The position numbers and the translations under genes are program-made. Shown here one piece after another: positions 26,959 through 36,155 of a stretch of DNA of 45,587 nucleotides; positions within the stretch are counted from its first letter, which is position 1, and each line of letters opens with the position of its first letter. Source of the stretch: CAYZXK01 sp964482395. Its GTDB lineage: Bacteria; Planctomycetota; Phycisphaerae; UBA1845; Fen-1342. Where the stretch lies: positions 1 through 45,587 of the forward strand of contig CAYZXK010000228.1 in the NCBI GenBank assembly GCA_964482395.1, given 5' to 3'. Below the pieces are notes generated by a model. The model saw only the letters and a list, made by a program, of their open reading frames with translations, made no database searches and was not told the DNA's origin.

Positions 26959-28371
26959 ATGCCGGGCTTGCCTTTGCGGCTGGATTACTCAAACGCGTTG
27001 GACTCCGCGATCGGGCCCACCCACGGCTTGAGCTTGGAGGAGATCAAACGGGCCGAGCGGGCGGTACGGGACGTGGTTCGGCGGATCGAGCACCAGCGCC
27101 CCGCGGGTCAACATCGGTACCGCGACCTGCCGGGAGACGGCCAGATGCTGAAGCTGGTTCGGGCGGCAGTTCGACGGTATGCCGGCCGTTTCGAAAACCT
27201 GGTGGTTCTCGGGATCGGCGGCTCGGCCCTCGGGAACGTCGCCCTGCATACCGCACTCAACCCGCCATACTACAACCTCATGCCTGAACGGGCCCGACGC
27301 GGGCCGCGACTTTTCGTGATGGACAACATCGATCCGGTGCAGTTCGGCAGCCTGCTGGACCTGCTGGGCTCCGGGTTGCGGCGCACGTTGTTCAACGTCA
27401 TCAGCAAATCCGGCGAGACGGCGGAGACTGCCGCCCAGTTCCTCATCGCGCGGGACTTGCTGTGTCGAAAGTTGGGCCCCGGCTCGCTGGTCCGGCATGT
27501 GATCGTCACGACCGACCCGGAGCAGGGCGTGTTGCGTCGCTTGGTGCAGGCCGAAGGGTTGGACTCATTGCCCGTGCCGGCCGGCGTCGGCGGCCGCTTC
27601 AGCGTCCTGTCCGCGGTCGGGTTGTTCTCGGCCGGTCTGTGCGGAATCCGAATCGGGCGGGTTCTGGCCGGGGCTGCGGAGATGGGACAGCGCGTCGGTC
27701 ATGCCAGCATCCGGACCAACCCGGCCGCGATGCTGGCTTTGCTGTTGCACGCCTTCTACGTCCGCGGCAAACGGCTCCACGTCATGATGCCCTACAGCTT
27801 CCAGCTCAAGGATCTGGCGGATTGGTACCGGCAACTGTGGGCCGAAAGCCTGGGCAAACGGCAGGACCTGACCGGCCAGCCTACCTGCGTCGGTCCTACA
27901 CCCATCAAGGCCCTGGGAACCACCGATCAGCATTCGCAGGTCCAGCTCTACCGCGAGGGACCCGCCGACAAAGTCTTCATCTTCCTGGAGGTCGAGCAGT
28001 TCGCCCGAGACGTGCCCATCCCGCGGCGGCGTGGAATACCCGAGGAACTGGAGTACCTTCAGGGCAAATCCCTGGCGGCCTTGCTCAGCGCGGAAAAGCG
28101 GGCTACCGAGTACGCGCTGGTCGCCAGCCAGCGGCCCTGCCTGACGCTTCGCTTTCCGGTCGTCAGCGAGGAGACTGTCGGCCAGTTCATCATGCTCTGG
28201 GAGGCGACGACCTCGATCACGGCCGGCCTGCTGAATATCAACGCTTATGACCAGCCGGCGGTCCAGACCGGCAAGGACTTCACCTTTGCCCTGATGGGCC
28301 GGAAAGGTTACCAGGCCCAGGCGGAAACCCTCCGGCAACTGGCCGGCCGGGGCCGGAAGCATCTGGTTTAG
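26959..28371 (+). CDS. pgi: Glucose-6-phosphate isomerase
   Basis: The 470-residue cytoplasmic enzyme interconverts glucose 6-phosphate and fructose 6-phosphate. Family signatures include LVVLGIGGSALGNVALHTAL, the phosphate-binding ISKSGETAETAAQF, and the C-terminal AYDQPAVQTGKDFTFAL with the conserved lysine. AGGAGG lies shortly before the ATG, one of the clearest ribosome-binding sites here. The next gene, encoding mannose-1-phosphate guanylyltransferase, starts 37 bases later in the same direction, so the pair could supply phosphosugars for nucleotide-sugar synthesis. Length is in the range of the shorter bacterial forms. Confidence 0.95.
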   Translation: MPGLPLRLDYSNALDSAIGPTHGLSLEEIKRAERAVRDVVRRIEHQRPAGQHRYRDLPGDGQMLKLVRAAVRRYAGRFENLVVLGIGGSALGNVALHTALNPPYYNLMPERARRGPRLFVMDNIDPVQFGSLLDLLGSGLRRTLFNVISKSGETAETAAQFLIARDLLCRKLGPGSLVRHVIVTTDPEQGVLRRLVQAEGLDSLPVPAGVGGRFSVLSAVGLFSAGLCGIRIGRVLAGAAEMGQRVGHASIRTNPAAMLALLLHAFYVRGKRLHVMMPYSFQLKDLADWYRQLWAESLGKRQDLTGQPTCVGPTPIKALGTTDQHSQVQLYREGPADKVFIFLEVEQFARDVPIPRRRGIPEELEYLQGKSLAALLSAEKRATEYALVASQRPCLTLRFPVVSEETVGQFIMLWEATTSITAGLLNINAYDQPAVQTGKDFTFALMGRKGYQAQAETLRQLAGRGRKHLV

Positions 28372-28408
28372 CGGTCAGCAGGAGGCCCCCGGGGAGAAGG
28401 CGGCGATC

Positions 28409-29479
28409 ATGCGACATGCGGTAATCATGGCTGGCGGGCCGGGGACACGCCTGTGGCCTCTCAGTCGGCGGGGTCGCCCCAAACAGCTTCTGCCTCTGTT
28501 CAACGGCCGCTCGCTGCTCCAATTGGCCCGGCACCGCTTGGAGGACCTGTTCCAACCCCGGCAAACCTGGGTAATTACGTCCGCCGCCTATCTGGACCAG
28601 GTCGCCGAGCAGTTGCCGGATCTTCCGCGCGAGAACCTGATCGGCGAGCCGCTCAGCCGCGACACTGCCAACGCCATCGGCCTGGCCGCCAATCTCCTGG
28701 CGCTGCGGGATGCGGACGCGACCATGGCAGTCTTCACCGCTGACCACATCATCGACCCGCAGGATCGGTTCGCCGCGGCGATTCGACTCGGGCTGGCGGC
28801 GGCGGAACAGTCACCCGACAGTCTGATCACCTTCGGCGTCCAGCCCCGGAGCCCCCATACCGGTTATGGCTACCTCCTTCGCGGCCAGCCGGTCGCCGAC
28901 CGAACCTATCGCGTCACGCAATTCAAGGAGAAACCCACGCCCCAGGTCGCGCAGGAGTACGTCACTAGCGGCCAGTACCTCTGGAACAGCGGAATGTTCG
29001 CTTGGCGCGCTTCAACCATCCTGCGGGAACTGGGCCGTCTGTTGCCGGAGAATGCGGACACCCTCCGCCGGTTGGCCGCGGAGTGGGATCGCTTGGCCGG
29101 CACGCCTGCGGCGACGGAGCGATTCAGCCAGCTTCACAGAATTTCTATTGATTATGGCGTAATGGAGAAAGCGACCAGTGTCCTGGTGGTCGAGATGGAT
29201 TGTCGGTGGATCGACGTGGGTTCCTGGGCCGCCGTCGCGGCTTTACACGAACCCGATCAGGCGGGGAATGTCCACATCGCCGCCCAGGCACTCACGGTGG
29301 ATGGGACCGGCAACCTGCTGGTAGGCGAGTCCGACCACCTGATCGTCGCCCTGGGGGTAAGTGACCTGGTGGTGGTCCACAGCCCGGATGCTACTCTGGT
29401 CTGTCGGCGTGATCAGGCCGAGCGACTTAAGGAGCTGGCCGCTCTGCGGGTGGCTCGCTTTGGGCAGCGATTCGAATAG
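28409..29479 (+). CDS. manC: Mannose-1-phosphate guanylyltransferase
   Basis: The 356-residue enzyme should make GDP-mannose from mannose 1-phosphate and GTP. The N-terminal nucleotide-binding loop is intact (VIMAGGPGTRLWPLSR, then PKQLLPL). Other family blocks are PLSRDTANAIGLAA, FTADHIIDP, FGVQPRSPHTGYGYL, FKEKPT, YLWNSGMFAWRAS and SIDYGVMEKA. It lacks the C-terminal cupin isomerase domain of bifunctional ManC/AlgA proteins, so it is monofunctional. It sits 37 bases after pgi. GDP-mannose would suit glycosylation, and membrane glycosyltransferases are encoded further on at 36156-39770, though no direct link is shown. Confidence 0.94.
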   Translation: MRHAVIMAGGPGTRLWPLSRRGRPKQLLPLFNGRSLLQLARHRLEDLFQPRQTWVITSAAYLDQVAEQLPDLPRENLIGEPLSRDTANAIGLAANLLALRDADATMAVFTADHIIDPQDRFAAAIRLGLAAAEQSPDSLITFGVQPRSPHTGYGYLLRGQPVADRTYRVTQFKEKPTPQVAQEYVTSGQYLWNSGMFAWRASTILRELGRLLPENADTLRRLAAEWDRLAGTPAATERFSQLHRISIDYGVMEKATSVLVVEMDCRWIDVGSWAAVAALHEPDQAGNVHIAAQALTVDGTGNLLVGESDHLIVALGVSDLVVVHSPDATLVCRRDQAERLKELAALRVARFGQRFE

Positions 29480-30054
29480 GCTTTCGGGCAAGGTGGGGGC
29501 CAGTCGTCGTCTGGCTGTAGGTGGCGTTCGTCAAGCGACTGCGGCGCGGCCGGCAACGTCCCGATAAATCTGCAAATGTTGCCAAGCGTCACCAATAACT
29601 ATCCGGGCTATGATGTAGCCGGTAGACGCCACCCAAGTGTTTTATAGGACGCAGCTTAGATGGATCGGTGGGTAATTTGTCAACCGGCGATGATGCCGAG
29701 ACGCGACATGCCGGCGGCCGGCTCCGACCTACGGAAAGCCAAGTTCGACCGTTAAGTCTTTTAACGCTCGTAACCTGCATACGTCTCGGAAAACGCGCAC
29801 GGATTCAATGCACACGGCACCGATCTTGCTCTTACAAGCTGTCAAGTTCCTCCCGGTGCCTTCCGGAGGAAGAGGCGAGAGGACCGTGTCGGCTGTGACT
29901 TCGGGCGGGGAGGCCCGGCACGGGTGCGCCCCCGACTGCGGGCAGTAGCAGGAAGCGAGAGGCGCGCAGACGCACCGAGGACGGAAAGGGCTCGCATCGG
30001 GCGGGGGCGGTTATGGCGGCTCGCAGCGAAGGAGTCGTCGCGGGCCGTAGGTTT
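29480..30054. other. 575-base gap between convergent genes, no gene recognised
   Basis: Genes on both sides point into this gap, so it needs no promoters for them. Bases of roughly 29570-29850 are near 50% GC against well over 60% around them. Short open frames exist but have no convincing start sites or family resemblance. Possible RNA structures include CGTTAA/TTAACG around GTCTT (about 29754-29770), a self-complementary CCTTCCGGAGG near 29860, and nested GTCGG/CCGAC with GGGCG/CGCCC stems (about 29888-29936). None matches RNase P, tmRNA, SRP or tRNA signatures. It may hold an unknown small RNA or a gene remnant. Confidence 0.4.
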
Positions 30055-30894
30055 TTAGCCCCCGGCCGGCTCTGGTCGCGAGACAATCCGCGCCAGCAAC
30101 TCGACGCAAGCCAGCAAATCCCGGCGGTTGTGCTCCAGCACGGGGCGAAGTGGAACCGGGTTGCCAGTCCGATAAAAGTGATGAAAAAGGTCGGGCACGT
30201 CGCAGCCCGGCACGTCGCCTACTCGACGCCGACCAAGCACGTACTGCTCCAACGTGGTCAGCCGGTGGTCCGGCAGGCTGCGCCGCCATCGGCGTCTGGC
30301 ACCGTGCAGCAGGTCGATGTGGATAGTCGGTCCGGGCAACGGCACGCCGTGGACCGTCGCCCGGTCGCGCAGCGCCGGTTCGTCGAAGCTCTTGCCGTTG
30401 AATGTGATCCACGTGTCGCGGTCGCGCAGGATTTCGGCCAAGGCTGACAGTATCGCCTGTTCTTCGGGATAGTCCCTGGCCAGGAGTTGTCGTACGGTCA
30501 GGGTGGGGCAATCCAGGGGCAAAAGGCCGATCAGAAACACCGGCATGCCGGCAAGCCCCCCGGTCTCGATGTCCAGTACGACGGCCCGCCGGGGCTCGAC
30601 TACCAAAATCTGCCCGCCGGTATCTTGGTACCGCAGGCGGCGGACGGACGACCGCCCGGCAAGCCATTCCGCCGCCGAGGTCGCGTCGGAAGGGGTTTCG
30701 ACCAGCCAGCAGGCGTGGTTGCCGACCCGGATTTCCGCTCCGCCGAGGACTTCTTGAAGGGTTCTGGGCGCCGGCGAGCCGGGCCGGCGTGGCTGGCGGT
30801 CGGGCGAGCTGCGCCCGGCCACCTTGAGCTGGTCAAGCTGTCGACGAATGTCGCTCATCATCGTGGGCTTTGCACGGGAGCCGGGAGATATCAC
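30055..30894 (-). CDS. YprB-like RNase H-fold exonuclease
   Basis: This protein of about 279 residues contains a YprB-type RNase H-like (DEDD-superfamily) nuclease domain. The first acidic pair is Asp108-x-Glu110 in VVLDIETGGL, followed by WITFNGKSFDEPALRDR and the C-terminal LEHNRRDLLACVELLARI with the last aspartate. The B. subtilis relative YprB is predicted to be a nuclease; its substrate is unknown here. The start is set at a GTG (30894) because GGAGG lies 7 bases upstream; ATG codons at 30861 and 30858 lack such a site. The frame remains open further upstream. It lies 119 bases downstream of mqnE on the same strand. Confidence 0.82.
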   Translation of the reverse strand: MISPGSRAKPTMMSDIRRQLDQLKVAGRSSPDRQPRRPGSPAPRTLQEVLGGAEIRVGNHACWLVETPSDATSAAEWLAGRSSVRRLRYQDTGGQILVVEPRRAVVLDIETGGLAGMPVFLIGLLPLDCPTLTVRQLLARDYPEEQAILSALAEILRDRDTWITFNGKSFDEPALRDRATVHGVPLPGPTIHIDLLHGARRRWRRSLPDHRLTTLEQYVLGRRRVGDVPGCDVPDLFHHFYRTGNPVPLRPVLEHNRRDLLACVELLARIVSRPEPAGG

Positions 30895-31013
30895 CGACCC
30901 GCCTCCACAGCATAGCGGCGGGTGGGCGCAAGCGCAAGTCAAGCTGACCGGGAGCCGATCGCCGAAGCGCCGTGCCCGAGTTGAACTGTAATCGGGACGG
31001 CGGCGGCGCGGGC

Positions 31014-32159
31014 TCACTGCTTCGCACCGCCGCAAGTCTCCAGCTCATGGTATAGCGAATCCCGTTCGACCGGCTGGCAGCCGGCCCCGGCGATCAGCCG
31101 CCGAATCTGCGGCACGGTAAGTTGCTGGCGGTTTCCGCCCCCCGCCTGCGCCTTGGTGATGTCATACCAGACCACGGTCCCGTCGAAGTCATCGACGCCC
31201 CAGTTCAAGGCCACCTGGGCCAGCTTGGGCGAGTGCATCACCCAGAATGCCTTGATGTGCGGGAAGTTGTCCAGCATAAGCCGGGCCACCGCCATGGTGC
31301 GCAGGTCGTCCAGTCCGGTCGGTCCGGGCAGGTGGGCCAGGGGGGTGCCGTGAGGAATGAAGGGCAGCGGGACGAAGCATTGAAAGGCGGCGCGGCGCTC
31401 CCGGAGCGAAACATCCTGATGCTGCCGCAGTTCGAGCAGGTGCGTCAATCGCTCTTCCACTGATTCAATGTGCCCGTAGAGCATCGTGGCGTTGGAGGGG
31501 ATTCCCAGCTCGTGGGCCACGCGGTGGACGTCGAACCAGTGCTGCGCGCCGATTTTGTTCTTGAAAGCCGCTCGGTGCACGCGCTGGTCGAAGATTTCGG
31601 CTCCGCCGCCCGGCAGGCTGTCCAAGCCGGCTTCTCGCAGGGCGCTGAGCACCTCGGCGATGCTTCGGCGCGGCGGCAGGCGGGCAAAATGCACGATTTC
31701 GACGGCGGTGAAGGCTTTGATATGCAGCCTGGGGCACTCCTGCCGAATGGCCCGGCACAGGTCGGTGTAGTAAGAGAACGGCAGCTTGGGATGCAACCCG
31801 CCGACGATGTGGACCTCGGTAGCGCCCCGCTGGGCAGCCTGGCGGGCCAAAGCCGCGATCTCCTCCACCGAGCGAACGTAGCCATCGGTGGCGGGCCTGC
31901 CGAAAGGCCGGGCGAACCCGCAGAACCTGCACTGGAGGACGCAATAATTTGTGTAGTTGATGTGCCGGTTGACGTTGTAGAACGCTTTGCGGCCCCACCG
32001 CCGCTCCCGGACCAGGTTGGCTAGCTCTCCCAGTGTGAACAGGTCGCGGGTCGCATACAGGGCCCGCCCGTCCTCCAGGCTCAGTCGCTGCCCGGCGAGC
32101 ACTTTCTGGCGGATCGGCTCGAGGGCGGGGTCGCCAATGATCCTGACCTGATCGGCCAC
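31014..32159 (-). CDS. mqnE: Aminofutalosine synthase MqnE (radical SAM)
   Basis: The 381-residue radical SAM enzyme catalyses the step in the futalosine route to menaquinone that joins 3-[(1-carboxyvinyl)oxy]benzoate to the S-adenosylmethionine-derived radical, giving aminofutalosine. The iron-sulphur motif is C73-x3-C77-x2-C80 (NYCVLQCRFCGF). Other family blocks are VHIVGGLHPKLPFSYY, LDSLPGGGAEIFDQRVH and NATMLYGHIES. Translation starts at GTG with AGAGGAG close upstream. Its presence implies the futalosine menaquinone pathway, common in planctomycetes. No other mqn gene is in the window. Confidence 0.95.
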   Translation of the reverse strand: MADQVRIIGDPALEPIRQKVLAGQRLSLEDGRALYATRDLFTLGELANLVRERRWGRKAFYNVNRHINYTNYCVLQCRFCGFARPFGRPATDGYVRSVEEIAALARQAAQRGATEVHIVGGLHPKLPFSYYTDLCRAIRQECPRLHIKAFTAVEIVHFARLPPRRSIAEVLSALREAGLDSLPGGGAEIFDQRVHRAAFKNKIGAQHWFDVHRVAHELGIPSNATMLYGHIESVEERLTHLLELRQHQDVSLRERRAAFQCFVPLPFIPHGTPLAHLPGPTGLDDLRTMAVARLMLDNFPHIKAFWVMHSPKLAQVALNWGVDDFDGTVVWYDITKAQAGGGNRQQLTVPQIRRLIAGAGCQPVERDSLYHELETCGGAKQ

Positions 32160-32280
32160 TTCTCCTCTCGATTGCCTGCGCCCTGGCTTTGCTCCCTGGC
32201 AGCCCGATCGGGCGTCCGCCGGATCGGACGGATCGGCGGCGCGGGCTCAGGGGGCCGGGCCCAGCTTGTCACTACGCCCG

Positions 32281-32286
32281 ATTGTA
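32281..32286 (-). promoter_or_regulatory. Possible -10 element before mqnE
   Basis: TACAAT on the minus strand lies about 120 bases before the GTG start. No -35 match is seen. A repeat of GGATCGG with flanking CCGCC/GGCGG (about 32213-32240) lies between it and the gene and could form a hairpin. Confidence 0.22.
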
Positions 32287-32329
32287 CTTACCGGCGGACA
32301 GCTTCGGCATGGGTTCGGCCGGAGCGGGA

Positions 32330-34459
32330 TCACCAGGCGTAGATGATGCGGCCGCGCCGGCGGCGTGGCCGGACCAGGGTTCCGTCCTGCAAACAAAGCC
32401 GGCGCCATCTTGTCGGGGCGACGTGCAGCCGCAGTTGGGCGGACTGGGGGCAGACCACCTCGATCGGTCGGTCCAACGGAGGCGATATCGGCAGCCGGAC
32501 TATGGCTCGCCGGGTGCATTCCAGGAAGGGCCGGCCTTCTTCCCACACGCGCAATCGGTCGTCGAGTTGGACGTCGAAAGTCCGGCCGCCGAGCCGCAGA
32601 CTGCGCAGGCCGGCGTCGGGGAAGTGTACCGACCCGAAGCGCAGGTACCCGGTCGGTTCCAGGTCGGCCAGTTCCTGCACGGCCACCAGGACCAGCAGTC
32701 CGCCCCAGTGATAAAGTCGAGCCGCGTTCCACACGTCGCCGCCCTGGCCGGTCTGGGCATTGTAGTTCTCGTAGACGCCCCCATCCCGGCGCCAGTTGAG
32801 CATGAAAAGCTCCAGGCTCTTGGCGGCCAGCTCGGCGGCGACCGCATCGAAGCGGTAGCGGCGCAGCCCCTCGGCCACCAGAAAGTTCAGCGGCCCCCAG
32901 ATGCGGCCTCGCCAGTAGTCGTTGTCCTGGTAGGCGGGGTCGGAGCGGGCGATGGACGGTATCACCCACTGCCCCCAGAACTCGGCCGGATTGAGCAGAT
33001 GCTGCTCGATCATCCGTCGTGCGCGGTCGGGTGGGGCAACGCCGGCGGTCAGCGGGAAGAATGAGGTCGGGGCCCACCGCCGGGAGAAACGGCCGTCCCA
33101 GTGGCGGTTGCAGTAAATGCCATTTTCCTCGTCCCAGAGCTGCCGGTTGATGCGTGCGGCCATGGCTTCATGTTCCGACCAGAATCGGGCCGCATCCGTC
33201 GCCTTACCCAGCACCTCGGCCAGCCGGGCCAGCGACTCGCAATCCATCGCGTAGTAACTGTTCAGAGCAACGTCATCCAGCTCCAGGGTGTGCGACCGGT
33301 CGTTGAACTTAACCCCGTCGAACAGCGGCGAGTTGTCCAGGCCGGACTCGTAAATCGCGGCCTGCCGGCAGTGCTGGAGCGTTTGGTTATAGGGTACCAG
33401 TTGGGGGAATTCATACGCGACCGGGTCCGAACCCCAGGCCAGCAGGCCCACCCCGCGGCCATCACGATGCCGCATCCAATACTCGTGCCAGCGGCACAGC
33501 TTGGGGTAGATTCTCGACAGCCAGGCTCGGTCTGGCGCCAGGCACTGGGTCTTCCAAATCGCGTACGACCCCAGTGGGGGCATCGAGCGGTCGCGCGAGA
33601 CCGCTCCATGCGCCATATAGTAGTTGGGCACATGTCCCAGCTCATCAATTGCCGCGCTGACCGCCTCGAAGTTCAGTCGGCCCAGTTCCGGAGACTGGCA
33701 CGAAGCCATTATCCCCGCCAGGTACGTGTCCCAGCAGAAAACCAGTACGCCTTTCCAATCGCGGCACCAGTCGCGACTTACCGGCGTGGAAACCAGTCGA
33801 CGACGCGTGTCGTACAGGGTGTTCCAGGCGACCGCCTGCATCATTGCCCCCGGCGCCTGGGCTAGAGCGCCCTGGCCCTCGAGCGCCCGGGTCGGTCTGG
33901 CTGGTGATCTAGGCCGGGAGGCTCGCTGAGCGGGCGAGGGGCGGATCAGCACGCTGGCTGGTCGGCCGGGCCGGCCGATCGCATATGGCTCGGCTATGTT
34001 TACGAAGTATTCTCTCGGCCAGTTCGCATTCCTGAACCGAACCTCGCAGCCGGCGAAGCGGCCTCGAGTTGGCGAAGCCCGGCTCTCCGTTTGACCAACC
34101 GGGGCCACGAGAATGAACACAATTCGCTGGTGGGTCGGTTCCAGCGGGGTCACCGTCAGCCTGAGAGTCCGGTCGCGCTCCTGGGCTTCGGCCCGATAGG
34201 TGACGGCACCGGCTTTGAACTCCAGACCAGCCGGCAGACCCAGCGGGGCGTGCGGTCCGAGCCGGGTCACGTCCTCCCACCGGAAGCGGTCATAAAGCTT
34301 GCCGATCTTCTTGCTGTCGGCTGCCGGCGGCGGCACGGTCTCATCCCAGACCGCATATTGGACGGTGATCACGAGCCGGCCTCGACTGAGATAGACCAGC
34401 CGGTTGAACCCCTGGAAATCCCACGTGTTCCACCCGGTCGGCCTGTGTATCGTCTTCAT
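32330..34459 (-). CDS. GH63-like (alpha/alpha)6-barrel glycoside hydrolase
   Basis: The 709-residue protein has an N-terminal beta domain, then an Arg/Ala/Pro-rich linker (about residues 185-215), then an (alpha/alpha)6-barrel related to GH63 and mannosylglycerate hydrolases. Key blocks are FCWDTYLAGIMA, AIYESGLDNSPLFDG (with the aspartate pair of these families), DYWRGRIWGPLNFLVAEGLR and ENYNAQTGQG. A small C-terminal beta domain follows. It should hydrolyse an alpha-linked glucoside or mannoside; the exact substrate cannot be read. No signal peptide is visible, so it is probably cytoplasmic. It lies 170 bases upstream of mqnE on the same strand and is divergent from the DUF5658-like gene. 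Confidence 0.85.
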   Translation of the reverse strand: MKTIHRPTGWNTWDFQGFNRLVYLSRGRLVITVQYAVWDETVPPPAADSKKIGKLYDRFRWEDVTRLGPHAPLGLPAGLEFKAGAVTYRAEAQERDRTLRLTVTPLEPTHQRIVFILVAPVGQTESRASPTRGRFAGCEVRFRNANWPREYFVNIAEPYAIGRPGRPASVLIRPSPAQRASRPRSPARPTRALEGQGALAQAPGAMMQAVAWNTLYDTRRRLVSTPVSRDWCRDWKGVLVFCWDTYLAGIMASCQSPELGRLNFEAVSAAIDELGHVPNYYMAHGAVSRDRSMPPLGSYAIWKTQCLAPDRAWLSRIYPKLCRWHEYWMRHRDGRGVGLLAWGSDPVAYEFPQLVPYNQTLQHCRQAAIYESGLDNSPLFDGVKFNDRSHTLELDDVALNSYYAMDCESLARLAEVLGKATDAARFWSEHEAMAARINRQLWDEENGIYCNRHWDGRFSRRWAPTSFFPLTAGVAPPDRARRMIEQHLLNPAEFWGQWVIPSIARSDPAYQDNDYWRGRIWGPLNFLVAEGLRRYRFDAVAAELAAKSLELFMLNWRRDGGVYENYNAQTGQGGDVWNAARLYHWGGLLVLVAVQELADLEPTGYLRFGSVHFPDAGLRSLRLGGRTFDVQLDDRLRVWEEGRPFLECTRRAIVRLPISPPLDRPIEVVCPQSAQLRLHVAPTRWRRLCLQDGTLVRPRRRRGRIIYAW

Positions 34460-34575
34460 GGGGCACCGCCCAGCCGCCCGTACGGCCGGGGTTCGGCCGA
34501 CCTGAACCTGTCGCGCAGGGGTTCCGGCATGGCGGCGGCCGCAGAGGCGGGTCGCCCATGCCAGGTAGGTATAGA

Positions 34576-35007
34576 ATGTCGATGGCAGAACCGGAGCCGA
34601 AAGTGACCGGCCAAGGCAACCGTGTCAATCCTGGAGAACCGTGGCCGCCTGGCCGAGCGCGGTCGGTGCCTTTCCTGCGTCGGACGGCCTTGTACCCCGA
34701 TCTGTACACGTGGTATCTGTTCGTCTCGGCCCTGGACATCCTTTTCACTTGGCGGGTACTGGTGGCCGGGGGCACCGAGCTGAACGCCTTGGCCGACTGG
34801 ATCATACGCCGGCACGACGTTTACGGCATGGTCAGTTTCAAGTTCCTTACCGTGGTGCTGGTGGTGCTGATTTGCGAGGTGGTGGGTCGTCGTCGATACC
34901 AGACTGGCAGGAAGCTGGCCCGTTGGGCGGTGGCGATCAGCACGCTGCCGGCCCTGGTCGGAGCGGCCCACTTGTTGCGCATCGCCATGGGTATCAGCGG
35001 GCACTGA
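34576..35007 (+). CDS. Small membrane protein, DUF5658-like
   Basis: This protein of about 143 residues has a basic, proline-rich N-terminus and then three probable membrane helices: YTWYLFVSALDILFTWRVLV, VSFKFLTVVLVVLICEVV and WAVAISTLPALVGAAHLLRI. The first helix is followed by GGTELNALADWIIRR, a pattern like the E-x-N-P loop of DUF5658 proteins, whose function is unknown. I chose the ATG at 34576, with AGGTAGG 6 bases upstream; ATG codons at 34558 and 34582 are alternatives. The gene runs directly into thiE after 22 bases, so the two are probably co-transcribed. Confidence 0.7.
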   Translation: MSMAEPEPKVTGQGNRVNPGEPWPPGRARSVPFLRRTALYPDLYTWYLFVSALDILFTWRVLVAGGTELNALADWIIRRHDVYGMVSFKFLTVVLVVLICEVVGRRRYQTGRKLARWAVAISTLPALVGAAHLLRIAMGISGH

Positions 35008-35029
35008 AGCGATTGTGCGAGCCCCATTC

Positions 35030-36061
35030 ATGGACCCCTCAATCCTGCGGCTGATTGATGCCAACGTCAACCGGTCGCGGGAGGCGCTGCGGTTGATCGA
35101 GGACTTCGCCCGGTTCGTCCTGGACGACGCCGATGCGGCGGCCGCCGCCAAACGCTGCCGGCATCAGTTGCGGTCGATCGTCGAGGCGGTTGGCGCCGGC
35201 GGCCTGCTGGCGGCCCGCGATATCCTGAGCGACGTCGGCCGCGGCACCAAAACCGACAGCGAGACCCATCGGACCTGCGAGGAGGAGGTCGTCCGGGCGG
35301 CCTTCGGCCGGCTCAGCGAGGCGGCTCGCGTGCTGGGAGAGTTCGCTAAGCTGCTGGGGCCCGCCCCGGCGGCCGTTGCGGAAAGCGTGCGCTACCAGGC
35401 CTACGAGCTGGAGCAGAGGATCATCCTGCGCGGAGGGTTACGCCGACGGTTCCGGGCCGTCCGGCTGTATGTGCTGATCACCGCCTCGCTGTGCCGCGGC
35501 CCGTGGCTGGAGACGGCGGCCGCAGCCCTCCGCGGCGGAGCGGACTGCCTTCAGCTACGCGAAAAGGCGATGCCGGACGGCGAGCTTCTTCGCCGGGCGC
35601 GCCAGTTGCGTGCTCTGACTTGCGATCATGGGGCGATGCTGGCGATCAACGACCGGCCCGATATCGCCCGGCTGGCCCGGGCCGACATCGTGCACCTGGG
35701 GCAGGACGATCTGCCGGTCCGGGAGGCCCGGCACATCGCCGGCGCCAACCTCCTGGTCGGAAAGAGCACCCATACACTCGAGCAGTTCGACGCCGCGTGC
35801 GCCGAAGAGCCCGATTACATCGCCGTCGGCCCCATTTTCCCGAGCGGAACCAAGCCTCAGCCGCACATTGCCGGGCTGCCCACGCTGGCGGCGGTGCGAC
35901 CAAGGACCGACCTGCCCCTGGTCGCGATCGGCGGGATCACTGCCGCTGACGTGGCCCAAGTCCGGTCGGCCGGCGCAGACTGCGTGGCCGTGTGCGCCGA
36001 GGTGATCGCCGCAGACGACGTCGAGGCGGCCGCCCGTGCCCTGCGGGCCGCAGCCGGCTGA
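35030..36061 (+). CDS. thiE: Thiamine phosphate synthase with an N-terminal helical domain
   Basis: The C-terminal 200 residues are a standard ThiE barrel, which couples the pyrimidine and thiazole phosphates to thiamine phosphate: LQLREKAMPDGELLRRAR, LAINDRPDIARLARADIVHL, VGKSTHTLEQF, YIAVGPIFPSGTKP and VAIGGITAADV. The first 140 residues form an extra helical domain (LIDANVNRSREALRLIEDFA and AAFGRLSEAARVLGEFAK). The same arrangement is known in cyanobacterial-type thiamine phosphate synthases; the function of the added domain is not clear to me. I use the ATG at 35030; a GTG at 35015 is possible. No strong Shine-Dalgarno sequence is seen, and translation may be coupled to the preceding gene. 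No TPP riboswitch is evident. Confidence 0.93.
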   Translation: MDPSILRLIDANVNRSREALRLIEDFARFVLDDADAAAAAKRCRHQLRSIVEAVGAGGLLAARDILSDVGRGTKTDSETHRTCEEEVVRAAFGRLSEAARVLGEFAKLLGPAPAAVAESVRYQAYELEQRIILRGGLRRRFRAVRLYVLITASLCRGPWLETAAAALRGGADCLQLREKAMPDGELLRRARQLRALTCDHGAMLAINDRPDIARLARADIVHLGQDDLPVREARHIAGANLLVGKSTHTLEQFDAACAEEPDYIAVGPIFPSGTKPQPHIAGLPTLAAVRPRTDLPLVAIGGITAADVAQVRSAGADCVAVCAEVIAADDVEAAARALRAAAG

Positions 36062-36155
36062 GGTTCGCGGGGAAGCCTGCCGACCGGCCACTTCAACCCG
36101 CGCTTAGGGTCGGCATCCGCCGACGGCCGCCGGCTCGCGGTCTGCTCGTCCAGCT

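Noticed and set aside
29850..30020. Possible RNase P, SRP or tmRNA gene
   Set aside because: Fragments such as CCTTCCGGAGGAAG and GGACGGAAAGGGCTC recall parts of these RNAs, but the order and conserved cores (for example GAGGAAAGTCCGGGC or the SRP tip loop) are missing on both strands.
32330..34459. Trehalase (GH37) as the identity of the barrel hydrolase
   Set aside because: The barrel fold is shared, but the trehalase signatures are absent, while the ESGLDNSPLFD block and overall order fit the GH63/mannosylglycerate hydrolase group better.
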